NCBI GenBank assembly: GCA_036380435.1
Contig: DASVES010000160.1
Span: 1 to 12,694, forward strand
Origin: DASQDT01 sp036380435
Lineage (GTDB): Bacteria > Acidobacteriota > Blastocatellia > Pyrinomonadales > Pyrinomonadaceae
Length of the DNA stretch: 12,694 bases
Direction of reading: 5' to 3'
Shown here: piece by piece, positions 6,555-12,694 of the stretch
How positions within the stretch are numbered: position 1 is the stretch's first letter
Layout of the letters: each line of letters begins with the position of its first letter
The notes under the pieces: model-generated
Database searches by the model: none
Told to the model about the DNA's origin: nothing
What the model saw: the letters and a program-made list of their open reading frames with translations, nothing else
Position numbers and translations under genes: made by a program

Positions 6555-6752
6555 AGGCGACTGTCTGGAGGCCATGACGAGGAGCGCCACGCCGACGACC
6601 GTGCCGACGGGCGCGATGAGGAGCGCGATGACGAGCAGCAGGTGGACGAGGCTGCCGGCGATTCCGGTGATGAACCCGCTGAACCAGACGAGCAGCAGGA
6701 GACTGACCAGAAAGAGCGTCGAGGCGAGGACGATGAGACCGGCTGTACGCAC
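6546..6752 (-). CDS. Small two-helix membrane protein, DUF5670-like
   Basis: A 68-residue protein made of two hydrophobic helices (about 5-24 and 33-60) with a short Gly turn. The signature VWFSGFITGIAGSLVHLLLVIALL matches the pattern of the DUF5670/lmo0937 family, whose members are about 50 residues and of unknown role. The start is a GTG at 6752 with a ctcctct complement (AGAGGAG) 11 nt upstream at 6764-6770; no in-frame ATG is available. Only 22 nt separate it from the purQ stop, so it is probably transcribed with purSQ, though a functional link to purine synthesis is unlikely. Confidence 0.7.
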   Translation of the reverse strand: MRTAGLIVLASTLFLVSLLLLVWFSGFITGIAGSLVHLLLVIALLIAPVGTVVGVALLVMASRQSPPR

Positions 6753-6774
6753 GTCGATGAAAACTCCTCTCGTT

Positions 6775-7473
6775 TCAGGCGTGCGCGGCGAGCGTGGCGG
6801 CGAGCGAGCGGAAGAGGTCGCGGCCGTCGGACGAGCCGAGCAGGTCTTCGCAGGCGCGCTCGGGGTGCGGCATCATCCCGAGCACGTTGCGCCCCGGCGA
6901 GCAGATGCCGGCGATGTGGTCGCGCGAGCCGTTCAGGTTGGCCTCGCCCTTGAGTTCACCCGCGGCGTCGCAGTAGCGGAAGATGACGCGGTCTTCGCCG
7001 ACGAGTTCGTCGAACGTCTCGTCGTCGCAGACGTAGTTGCCCTCGGCGTGGGCGATGGGCAGGCGCAAGACGCCTCCCGCTTCGAGCATGTGCGTGAAGG
7101 GCGTCTCGGTCGTCTCGACGCGAACCTGCACGTGCTGGCAGATGAAGTGCAGCTCCTTGTTGCGGATGAGCGCGCCCGGCAGCAGGCCCGCCTCGCAGAG
7201 AATCTGGAAGCCGTTGCAGATGCCCAGGACGAGGCCGCCCCGCGTGGCGAACTCCTTGACGGAGGCCATGACGGGCGAGAAGCGGGCGAGCGCGCCGGCC
7301 CGCAGGTAGTCGCCGTAGGAGAAGCCGCCGGGGATGATGACGGCGTCGTAAGGCGAGAGGTCGGTGTCGCGGTGCCAGACGAAATCGACGGGCTGGCCGA
7401 CGTGCTTCGAGATGACGTGATAAGCGTCGTGGTCGCAGTTCGAGCCGGGGAAGACGATCACACCGAATTTCAT
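6775..7473 (-). CDS. purQ: Phosphoribosylformylglycinamidine synthase subunit PurQ
   Basis: A 232-residue class I glutamine amidotransferase subunit of FGAM synthase. It releases ammonia from glutamine for PurL, converting FGAR to FGAM in step four of purine synthesis, in the cytoplasm. The sequence shows the N-terminal MKFGVIVFPGSNCDHD, PGGFSYGDYLRAGA (48-61), the nucleophile Cys86 in GICNGFQ, and the His203-Glu205 pair in MPHPE. Length and motif order are normal for the family. ATG 7473 overlaps the purS stop as ATGA and has GGAG 8 nt upstream, so translation is likely coupled. The synthetase purL is not in this window. Confidence 0.97.
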   Translation of the reverse strand: MKFGVIVFPGSNCDHDAYHVISKHVGQPVDFVWHRDTDLSPYDAVIIPGGFSYGDYLRAGALARFSPVMASVKEFATRGGLVLGICNGFQILCEAGLLPGALIRNKELHFICQHVQVRVETTETPFTHMLEAGGVLRLPIAHAEGNYVCDDETFDELVGEDRVIFRYCDAAGELKGEANLNGSRDHIAGICSPGRNVLGMMPHPERACEDLLGSSDGRDLFRSLAATLAAHA

Positions 7474-7715
7474 CGCTCAATCTCCACGCGGAAGTCTTCG
7501 ATGACGGGGTTCGAGAGCACGTCGCGCGCCATGCGCTCGGCCTCGGCGCGCGCGGCCGCTTCGTCCACGCCGTCGTCCAGAGCAATCTCGAAATACTTGC
7601 CCTGACGCACGTCGCGGATGCGGTCGAAGCCCAAAAGCCCGACCGAGTGTTGAATGGCCTTGCCCTGCGGGTCGAGCACGCCCGGCTTGAGTGTGACGTA
7701 GACTTTGGCTCTCAC
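7470..7715 (-). CDS. purS: Phosphoribosylformylglycinamidine synthase subunit PurS
   Basis: An 81-residue protein of the small PurS type. It bridges PurQ and PurL in the three-part FGAM synthase and helps pass ammonia. Family hallmarks: KVYVTLKPGVLDPQGKAIQ at the N-terminus, the LGFDRIRDVRQGKYFEI core, and an AxxMARDVLSNPVIEDFRVE ending. It starts with GTG at 7715, with ACGGAG 7 nt upstream (7723-7728). Its stop overlaps purQ by 4 nt (ATGA), giving an operon purS-purQ. A purine-type riboswitch was looked for upstream and not seen; the gap is filled by a palindromic repeat. Confidence 0.96.
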   Translation of the reverse strand: MRAKVYVTLKPGVLDPQGKAIQHSVGLLGFDRIRDVRQGKYFEIALDDGVDEAAARAEAERMARDVLSNPVIEDFRVEIER

Positions 7716-7753
7716 CTGTACGCTCCGTTCGATAAAGATTGACTCATCGGCAA

Positions 7754-7845
7754 ACAGTACCGCGAGCGGTAGCGAGCGGGTATCGCTCTCATTAGGGCCG
7801 AGCCTCGCGCGCGTCAGACCCGCTCGCTACCGCTCGCGGTACTGT
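7754..7845. repeat. Palindromic element with CAGTACCGCGAGCGG arms, copy 2
   Basis: Two 28-bp arms (7754-7781 and 7818-7845) are perfect reverse complements around a 36-bp centre. The arms match copy 1 at 2119-2209. The element sits between the amidohydrolase gene (ending 7865) and purS (start 7715). It could form a strong hairpin between the two transcription units. Each arm contains GCGAGCGG twice, spaced by TA. Confidence 0.93.
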
Positions 7846-7864
7846 GCGTGCCGGCAAATCGATT

Positions 7865-9562
7865 CTACTTGACCTTGCCCGGCCCCCAAAGCGCGCGGCC
7901 CGGTGTGGCGCCGGTGTGCTCGCCGTCGCGCAAGACCGGCACGCCGTTGACGAGGACGTGGCGGACGCCGACCGAGTATTGATGAGGACGGTCGAACGTC
8001 GCGCGGTCGGCGACCTTTGCGGGGTCGAAGACGACCACGTCGGCGAACATGCCCGGCCGCAGGAGGCCGCGGCCAGTCAGTCCGAGATTCGTCGCGGGCA
8101 GACTCGTCAGCCGCCGCACCGCCTCAGTGAGCGTGATGACGCGCTCCTCGCGGACGTACTTGCCCAAAAGCCGCGCGAAGTTGCCGTAGGCGCGCGGGTG
8201 CGTGGACGACTTCAGGAAGACGCCCTCGGGCGCCATCGACGAAGCGTCCGAGCCGAACGAGACCCACGGCTGACGCAGTTGCGCGCGGATGTTTTCCTCC
8301 GACATCAGAAAGTAGACGGCCTCGACGCGCGTGCCGTCCTCGACGATCAAATCGAGAATCGTGTCCTCTGCACTCGTGCCGCGCTCTTTCGCCACGGAGG
8401 CGAGCGTCTTGCCCGTCAGCTGCTTGAGCGCCTCGGTCTTGAAGCCCGAGAGCAGCACGCGCTCCGCCGAGCCGGCGGCGAGGTAGAGGTTCTCCCACTT
8501 GTCGGTCGGCGTCCGCATCTCTTCGAGAATCCGCCGGCGTGTCTCCGCATCCTTGATGCGACGGACAAGTTCCTCGAAGCCTCCGTCCTGTGACCACGGC
8601 GGCAGCGCGGCCGTCAGGCCCGTCGCGCCGGCCGGGTAGGTGTACATGTCGGCGGTGATCTTGAGACCCTGCCGCCGCGCGTCGTTGACCATCCGCAGGA
8701 CGCGCGCCATCTTCGGCCAGTTGTCCCGGCCCGCCGCCTTGAGGTGATAAATCTCGGCCGGGATTCCCGCCTCGCGGCTGATGCGAATCAACTCCTCGAC
8801 GGCCTCGATGAGTCGCGCGCCCTCGCTACGCATGTGCGAGATGTACTTGCCTCGGTAGCGCGCGGCGACCTTGCACAGCTCGATCAACTCTTCGGTCGAA
8901 GCGTAGAACGCGGGCGGGTAGATGAGCGACGTGCCCACGCCGAGAGCGCCCGCCTCCATCTCGCGGCGCACCAGCTCCTTCATCTCTTCGAGCTGCGCCG
9001 GTGTCGGCCGCACGTCGCGCTCGCCGAGGACGTGGATGCGGATGGTGGTGGCGCCGACGAACGAGGCGACGTTCTGCGAGACGCCGCGCGCTTCGAGGTG
9101 TCGGAGATACTCGGCGAGCGTCGTCCACTCGACCGCGAACTTGATGTCGCCCTGATCGGCGACCATCTGCCGCTTCATCGCGTCGCTCAAAGGCCCCATC
9201 GACCAGCCCTCGCCGAAGATTTGCGTCGTCACGCCCTGCCGGATTTCGCCCTGCGAGCGAGCGTCGGCGATGAGCGAGTCGGTTGACCACGAGAGCATGT
9301 TGATGAAGCCGGGGGCGACCGCCGCGCCGCGCGCGTCAACGATGGTTTTGGCGCGCTCGCGCGAGAGGTTTCCGACAACGGCGACGCGGTCTCCGCGTAT
9401 TCCGACATCCGCGCGGCGCGGCGCGCGCCCCGTGCCGTCGTAGACCGTCCCGCCGCGGACGATGACATCGAACTCGCCGCGCGCGCCTTGCGCGCGGAGC
9501 GGCGACGAGAGGAGCAGGACGACGGCGACGAGCGTGATGAGTCGTTTCATAGACTGATTCAT
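7865..9562 (-). CDS. Exported D-aminoacylase-family amidohydrolase
   Basis: A 565-residue protein. A signal peptide occupies residues 1-25 (MKRLITLVAVVLLLSSPLRAQ, counted from Met5). The rest has the amidohydrolase layout: a beta-sandwich start (FDVIVRGGTVYDGTG), TIM-barrel core and a C-terminal return (RPGMFADVVVFDP). It resembles N-acyl-D-amino-acid deacylases: PGFIN (85-88), RQGVTTQIFGEG (108-119), ISHMRSEG with His243, IYHLKAAG with His273, and FGSDASSM with Asp439. The usual HxH after PGFID reads LSW (90-92), and the Cys of GNCG reads Gly119, so several canonical metal ligands are missing. The substrate is unknown; it may act on D-amino-acid or peptide derivatives in the periplasm. Start 9562 or Met5 (9550) are both possible. 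It stands alone between repeats. Confidence 0.85.
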   Translation of the reverse strand: MNQSMKRLITLVAVVLLLSSPLRAQGARGEFDVIVRGGTVYDGTGRAPRRADVGIRGDRVAVVGNLSRERAKTIVDARGAAVAPGFINMLSWSTDSLIADARSQGEIRQGVTTQIFGEGWSMGPLSDAMKRQMVADQGDIKFAVEWTTLAEYLRHLEARGVSQNVASFVGATTIRIHVLGERDVRPTPAQLEEMKELVRREMEAGALGVGTSLIYPPAFYASTEELIELCKVAARYRGKYISHMRSEGARLIEAVEELIRISREAGIPAEIYHLKAAGRDNWPKMARVLRMVNDARRQGLKITADMYTYPAGATGLTAALPPWSQDGGFEELVRRIKDAETRRRILEEMRTPTDKWENLYLAAGSAERVLLSGFKTEALKQLTGKTLASVAKERGTSAEDTILDLIVEDGTRVEAVYFLMSEENIRAQLRQPWVSFGSDASSMAPEGVFLKSSTHPRAYGNFARLLGKYVREERVITLTEAVRRLTSLPATNLGLTGRGLLRPGMFADVVVFDPAKVADRATFDRPHQYSVGVRHVLVNGVPVLRDGEHTGATPGRALWGPGKVK

Positions 9563-9599
9563 ATGGGCCGCTTCTTCGGAGTGGATTGCGTTCGTGGAA

Positions 9600-9797
9600 A
9601 CTGTAGGGGCAGGGCAAGTCGGCGGCCCGTCCTGGCGAAAGAATAATTAACATGGATGGGCAGGATGGGCAGGATTAAGAAAGACTGATTTCAGATTGGA
9701 GATTTAAGATTTCAAATCATCTCATCCTGCATCTCCTGTCCATCCATGTTAATTGCTTCCCACGATGCGGGCCGCGGACTTGCCCCGCCCCTACAGT
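9600..9797. repeat. Three-layer nested inverted repeat between purB and the amidohydrolase gene
   Basis: The outer arms (9600-9620 and 9777-9797, ACTGTAGGGGC type) have one mismatch in 21 bp. The middle arms (9645-9675 and 9724-9754, with GGATGGGCA words) have four mismatches in 31 bp. At the centre lie four heptamers ending mostly in GATT (9691-9718). The right outer arm runs into purB and supplies its stop codon (TAG, 9791-9793). The remainder of the gap, 9563-9599, is the amidohydrolase leader with no clear promoter. Confidence 0.88.
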
Positions 9798-11128
9798 ATT
9801 CCCACTTCGGTGCTTGCATCCGCGGCGCTGTGGTCTTCGCCGAACACGCGCGCGAAGATCGCGTCCACGTTACGCAGGTAGGTGTCGGGCGAGAAGACGC
9901 TTTCGATTCGCTCGCGCGGGAGCTTAGAGTTGATGTCCGCGTCTTCGAGCACGAGGGCGCGGAAGTCTTCGCCCTCGTCCCACGCCCGCATGGCGTTGCG
10001 CTGCGCCCACAGGTAGGCGTCCTCGCGCGAGACGCCGGCGCGCGTGAGCGAGAGCAGCAGTTGGCCGCTGAAGACGAGGCCGCGCGTGGCGTCGAGGTTC
10101 TCAAGCATGCGTTCGGGGTGGACGACGAGGGTGTCGAGGAGCGAAGTGGTCTTGGCCAGCAGGTAGTCGAGCGCGATGGAGGCGTCGGGCAGCACGACGC
10201 GCTCGGCCGACGAGTGAGAGATGTCGCGCTCGTGCCAGAGGGCGTTCGACTCCAGCCCCGCGACGGCGTAGCCGCGCATCACGCGGGCCATGCCGCAGAT
10301 GCGCTCCGAGAGGATCGGGTTGCGCTTGTGCGGCATCGCCGACGATCCCTTCTGCCCCGCGCGGAAACGCTCCTCGGCCTCCCGCACCTCGGTGCGTTGC
10401 CAGTGACGCACTTGCAGGGCGAACTTCTCCAGCGACGAGGCGACGATGGCCGCCGTCGTCAGATACTCGGCGTACACGTCGCGCTGAATGATCTGCGTCG
10501 AGACCGGCGCGGCCCGCAGGCCCAGACGCGCGCACACACCCTCCTCGACCGCCGGGTCGAGGTGCGCGAACGCGCCGACCGCACCGCTGATCTTGCCGAC
10601 GGCCACGGCCTCGCGCGCGCGCACGAGGCGCGCATGGTTGCGGCGCATCTCGTCGTACCAGAGCGCCCACGTGAGACCGAACGAAGTCGGCTCGGCGTGG
10701 ACGCCGTGCGTGCGGCCCACCTGCGGCGTGCGGCGGAACTCGTAGGCGCGGCGCTTGAGGACTTCCATGAGCGCGTCGGTGCGTCCGAGCAGTAGGTCGC
10801 AGGCGTCGCGCAGCAGCAGGGCGTTGGCCGTGTCCACCACGTCCGAGGAGGTCAGCCCGTAGTGGACGAAGCGCGCGGCCTCGCCGATTGATTCGGCCAG
10901 CGCCGTGGTGAAGGCGATCACGTCGTGGTCGGTCGTCTTCTCGATCTCGTTGATACGCTCGACCGTGAACGTAGCCTTCTTCTTTATTTCCCCGACGGCC
11001 TCCCGCGGAATCGTCCCCATCTCGGCGTGGACTTCGCAGACGGCCAACTCCACGTCGAGCCACTTCTGAAATTTATTCTGCTCCGACCAGAGCGCGCCCA
11101 TCTCGGGCAGTGTGTAGCGTGGAATCAT
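9791..11128 (-). CDS. purB: Adenylosuccinate lyase
   Basis: A 445-residue member of the fumarase/aspartase superfamily. It cleaves SAICAR to AICAR and adenylosuccinate to AMP, each releasing fumarate. Clear signatures: TTDHDV with His68, GLTSSDVVDTA (91-101), GRTHGVHAEPTSFG with His141, and the flexible loop GSSAMPHKRNP (261-271) with catalytic Ser262. Length is near the usual 430-ish residues, with a slightly extended tail (GEDHSAADASTEVGIL). The stop codon lies in the arm of the repeat at 9600-9797. ATG 11128 matches the family N-terminus (MIPRYTLPEMGALWSE); no Shine-Dalgarno is visible because GTTCAAA units start 2 bp upstream. The gene is near purSQ but separated by the amidohydrolase gene and repeats. 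Confidence 0.97.
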   Translation of the reverse strand: MIPRYTLPEMGALWSEQNKFQKWLDVELAVCEVHAEMGTIPREAVGEIKKKATFTVERINEIEKTTDHDVIAFTTALAESIGEAARFVHYGLTSSDVVDTANALLLRDACDLLLGRTDALMEVLKRRAYEFRRTPQVGRTHGVHAEPTSFGLTWALWYDEMRRNHARLVRAREAVAVGKISGAVGAFAHLDPAVEEGVCARLGLRAAPVSTQIIQRDVYAEYLTTAAIVASSLEKFALQVRHWQRTEVREAEERFRAGQKGSSAMPHKRNPILSERICGMARVMRGYAVAGLESNALWHERDISHSSAERVVLPDASIALDYLLAKTTSLLDTLVVHPERMLENLDATRGLVFSGQLLLSLTRAGVSREDAYLWAQRNAMRAWDEGEDFRALVLEDADINSKLPRERIESVFSPDTYLRNVDAIFARVFGEDHSAADASTEVGIL

Positions 11129-11129
11129 A

Positions 11130-11213
11130 GTTCAAAGTTCAAAGTTCAAAGTTCAAAGTTCAAAGTCAACAGCCGCCAGACGCGCTTTGAACTTTGAACT
11201 TTGAACTTTGAAC
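11130..11213. repeat. Inverted heptamer repeat, unit GTTCAAA (5 + 4 copies)
   Basis: Five exact GTTCAAA units (11130-11164) face four exact reverse-complement units (11186-11213), with 21 bp between. The right arm ends at the base before the lipoprotein stop codon (11214-11216) and the left arm starts 2 bp before the purB ATG. The whole intergenic gap is therefore the repeat. It would make a long AU-rich hairpin in any transcript crossing it. Confidence 0.97.
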
Positions 11214-11696
11214 TCACTTGAGTGCGTCTGACGTGACGGTGTAGCCGGCGAGGAGCCAGCGGCCGTCGCGCTCAAGGAGCGTGAAGGTCTCCATGCCGGT
11301 GCCGCGCTCGAAGGTCGTCTGGTAGGTGACGACGAGCGAGTGGCCGGTGAGGGGGCCGGCGGCTGTTTCTTTTTCGGTGCCGGTGTGGAGCGCGCGGCTC
11401 TGCACCCGTCCGAGACGCGTGCGGACGCGCTCCAAATTGTCGCGGCTCTCTTCGGCCGTGACGACGGCGCGCCACTCGTCGGCCGCCCCGTCGTAGAGTT
11501 CCCGGTCGCGCGCAGCGGCGATCTCTTCGGTCACGCGGTCGATGGCCGCCTGCTGCTCGGGCGTCACTTGCCGGCGCTCGTCAACCTCGCAGGCGAGGAA
11601 GGCAAAAGGCAAAAGTAAAAAGGCAAAAGTGAAGAGAACTTGACGCGTGCTCGGTGTCCTCACTTTTGCCTTTTGCCTTTTTACTTTTGCCTTCAT
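11214..11696 (-). CDS. DUF4019-like lipoprotein with repeat-encoded signal peptide
   Basis: A 160-residue protein. The n-region MKAKVKRQKAKVR is basic, the h-region FTFAFLLLPFAFLA hydrophobic, and Cys36 lies in FLAC, a slightly atypical lipobox, so a lipoprotein is likely. The mature part has a helix (47-68), LYDGAADEWRAVV (67-79) and an ending TYQTTFERGTGMETFTLLERDGRWLLAGYTV, like DUF4019 proteins of unknown role. Its ATG overlaps the stop of the upstream hydrolase gene as ATGA, which supports this start and translational coupling. Residues 1-12 and 22-33 are encoded by the two arms of the AAAAGGC repeat at 11598-11694. If a later start were used the signal peptide would lose its n-region. 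Confidence 0.75.
   Translation of the reverse strand: MKAKVKRQKAKVRTPSTRQVLFTFAFLLLPFAFLACEVDERRQVTPEQQAAIDRVTEEIAAARDRELYDGAADEWRAVVTAEESRDNLERVRTRLGRVQSRALHTGTEKETAAGPLTGHSLVVTYQTTFERGTGMETFTLLERDGRWLLAGYTVTSDALK
11598..11694. repeat. Inverted heptamer repeat, units AAAAGGC/AAAAGTA, inside a coding region
   Basis: The two 35-bp arms (11598-11632 and 11660-11694) each consist of five heptamers. Both contain the same units (GAAGGCA, two AAAGGCA, AAAGTAA, AAAGTGA), but the middle three are in a different order. Unlike the other loci it overlaps a gene, covering codons 1-33 of the lipoprotein. Confidence 0.92.
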
Positions 11697-12520
11697 ATCT
11701 CGATCCAGGGGGTCGGCTCCTTCGGGTGCGAGAGCGTGATCTTAGTGGTGGTCTGGAAGAGACGCCCGCGCTCCTGGAGGGCGATTTCGGCGGAGAGCTT
11801 GGCGACGTAGGGGTTGTTGGCGCGCTGCGAGAGGTGGGCTAAGACGACGTGTTCGGCCGCGCCGTCGAAGTCGTCGCGCAGCCACACGGCCACGTCCTCG
11901 TTCGAGAGATGGCCGGTGCGCGACAGTATCCGCTGCTTGAGTTCCCACGGGTAGACCTCGCACGCCTTGAGCATGTCGCGGCTGTGGTTCGACTCGATGA
12001 CGATGGCGGCGCAAGCCTTCAGACGCTCGGCGACGAGCGTGGTGACGTGGCCGAAGTCCATCAGCGTGGCGACGCGCACGCCGCCCGAGGAGGCGACAAA
12101 GCCGAAGTTGTCGGCGGCGTCGTGCGGGATGGTGAAGGGGTGGAAGTCGATCTCGCCGATGCGGAAATCTTTGCTCGAAGATATTTCCTCGGTGCGGTCG
12201 CGCACGGCGGCGGCGCGCTTGCGCGGCTCGTCCTTGGCGGACGAGCCGGCGTGTTCGCGGATGTAGGCGTCGCGCGTCTCGCCGGAGATGTAGACGGGGC
12301 AACTCAGGGATTTGAGCAGCACGCGCAGGCCGCCGGCGTGGTCGCCGTGCTCATGCGTGACGATGACGCCGTCGAGGGCCTGAACGTCCTCGCCGACGAG
12401 CGCGAGGCGACGCGCCAGCTCTTTCGCGCTCAGGCCCGCGTCCACGAGCACGCGGGTGCGGCCCGCGCAGATGAGCACGGCGTTTCCCGTGGAGCCGCTA
12501 CCTAGAACAGTGAAGCGCAT
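11693..12520 (-). CDS. YycJ/WalJ-type MBL-fold metallohydrolase
   Basis: A 275-residue metallo-beta-lactamase-fold protein. It opens with RFTVLGSGSTGNAVLI (2-17), has the metal motif THEHGDHAGG (His56, His58, Asp60, His61) and IPHDAADNFGF with His133. Asp155 lies in MDFGHVT, ESNHS at 177-181, GHLSN with His204, and AHLSQRANN with His229. This order is that of the YycJ/WalJ group, cytoplasmic hydrolases or 5'-exonucleases of uncertain substrate that in Bacillota are linked to WalRK. An acidic/basic insert (about 91-118) extends the usual domain. ATG 12520 is chosen because the conserved MRF start follows; a TTG at 12541 lies in the GTGATAA repeat. The stop overlaps the lipoprotein ATG. Confidence 0.9.
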   Translation of the reverse strand: MRFTVLGSGSTGNAVLICAGRTRVLVDAGLSAKELARRLALVGEDVQALDGVIVTHEHGDHAGGLRVLLKSLSCPVYISGETRDAYIREHAGSSAKDEPRKRAAAVRDRTEEISSSKDFRIGEIDFHPFTIPHDAADNFGFVASSGGVRVATLMDFGHVTTLVAERLKACAAIVIESNHSRDMLKACEVYPWELKQRILSRTGHLSNEDVAVWLRDDFDGAAEHVVLAHLSQRANNPYVAKLSAEIALQERGRLFQTTTKITLSHPKEPTPWIEI

Positions 12521-12527
12521 AAAAGCC

Positions 12528-12640
12528 GTGATAAGTGACAAGTGATAAGTGATAAGTTTAAGACATGCTCTTCAACTTGTCACTAAACACTCACCACCCG
12601 TCACTTATCACTCATCACTTATCACTCATCACTTATCACC
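12528..12640. repeat. Inverted heptamer repeat, unit GTGATAA
   Basis: The left arm has four units (GTGATAA, GTGACAA, GTGATAA, GTGATAA; 12528-12555). The right side (12601-12640) alternates TTATCAC and TCATCAC, reverse complements of GTGATAA and GTGATGA, and 12577-12600 holds further degenerate units. It separates the hydrolase gene from the partial gene at the right edge. Confidence 0.92.
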
Positions 12641-12643
12641 GTT

Positions 12644-12694
12644 TTACCTCGTGAGCACAAGCTTCGAGACCTTGTGGCCGCCGGCGATGTAGAG
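12644..12694 (-). CDS. C-terminal end of a gene cut by the window edge
   Basis: Reading the minus strand from the edge gives LYIAGGHKVSKLVLTR followed by TAA (12644-12646). Support is its position just past the heptamer repeat, as with other genes here, and codon use rich in GC third positions. Sixteen residues are too few to name a family. Confidence 0.4.
   Translation of the reverse strand, partial: LYIAGGHKVSKLVLTR

Noticed and set aside
7716..7864. Purine or PreQ1-type riboswitch ahead of purS
   Set aside because: The gap holds only a perfect palindromic repeat; no conserved aptamer core was recognised.
6775..11128. A single purine operon from purB to purQ
   Set aside because: An unrelated exported amidohydrolase and two large inverted repeats lie between purB and purS; only purS-purQ are clearly coupled.
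11130..11213. CRISPR array
   Set aside because: Units are 7 bp with no spacers, arms are inverted, and no cas genes are present.
12521..12541. TTG start adding seven residues to the hydrolase
   Set aside because: It lies in the GTGATAA repeat; the family begins at the MRFTVLGSGS methionine.

Overview
The window is about 12.7 kb of GC-rich bacterial DNA. It holds 14 protein genes plus the tail of a fifteenth, all on the minus strand. I see no tRNA, rRNA, CRISPR array, transposase or phage gene. The protein set (NurA with a stand-alone HAS-barrel protein, a WKGI-type secreted protein, TPR and zinc-ribbon membrane proteins, purSQ without an adjacent purL) and the intergenic repeats suggest a soil-type Acidobacteriota, perhaps Blastocatellia. 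That is an inference from general familiarity; no database was searched.

Layout in transcription order, from the right edge to the left. (1) The last 16 codons of an unknown gene (12644-12694). (2) A YycJ-type metallo-beta-lactamase-fold hydrolase whose stop overlaps the start of a small DUF4019-like lipoprotein gene. (3) purB, adenylosuccinate lyase. (4) An exported D-aminoacylase-family amidohydrolase lacking several usual metal ligands. (5) purS and purQ, overlapping by ATGA, followed 22 nt later by a 68-residue DUF5670-like membrane protein. (6) A 96-residue Gly-rich membrane protein with its own good promoter and Shine-Dalgarno. (7) An exported TPR protein. (8) A secreted WKGI protein. 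(9) The nuclease NurA, then a zinc-ribbon two-helix membrane protein, then a HerA-type barrel protein. (10) An exported protein of unknown function with a hairpin after it.

PurS, PurQ and PurB serve de novo purine synthesis: FGAM formation, and SAICAR and adenylosuccinate cleavage. NurA and the HAS-barrel protein point to HerA-NurA DNA-end processing, but no HerA ATPase is present here. The remaining genes are mostly envelope proteins of unknown role.

The most striking signal is between the genes. Most gaps of about 70 bp or more hold a large inverted repeat. Six are built mainly of degenerate 7-bp tandem units, with a different heptamer at each locus: AATCGTG, AGAGGTT, GGCGGAG, GTTCAAA, AAAAGGC and GTGATAA. 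A seventh gap, between purB and the amidohydrolase, has a heptamer array at the core of a nested palindrome. The two arms of a locus match each other but not other loci. In two loci the arms differ by exactly one unit, and in one they hold the same five units in a different order. That last repeat lies inside the lipoprotein gene, where one arm encodes the basic n-region and the other the hydrophobic core of the signal peptide. Three more elements, two copies of a 28-bp-arm palindrome and one nested three-hairpin palindrome, look like dispersed REP/MITE-type repeats.
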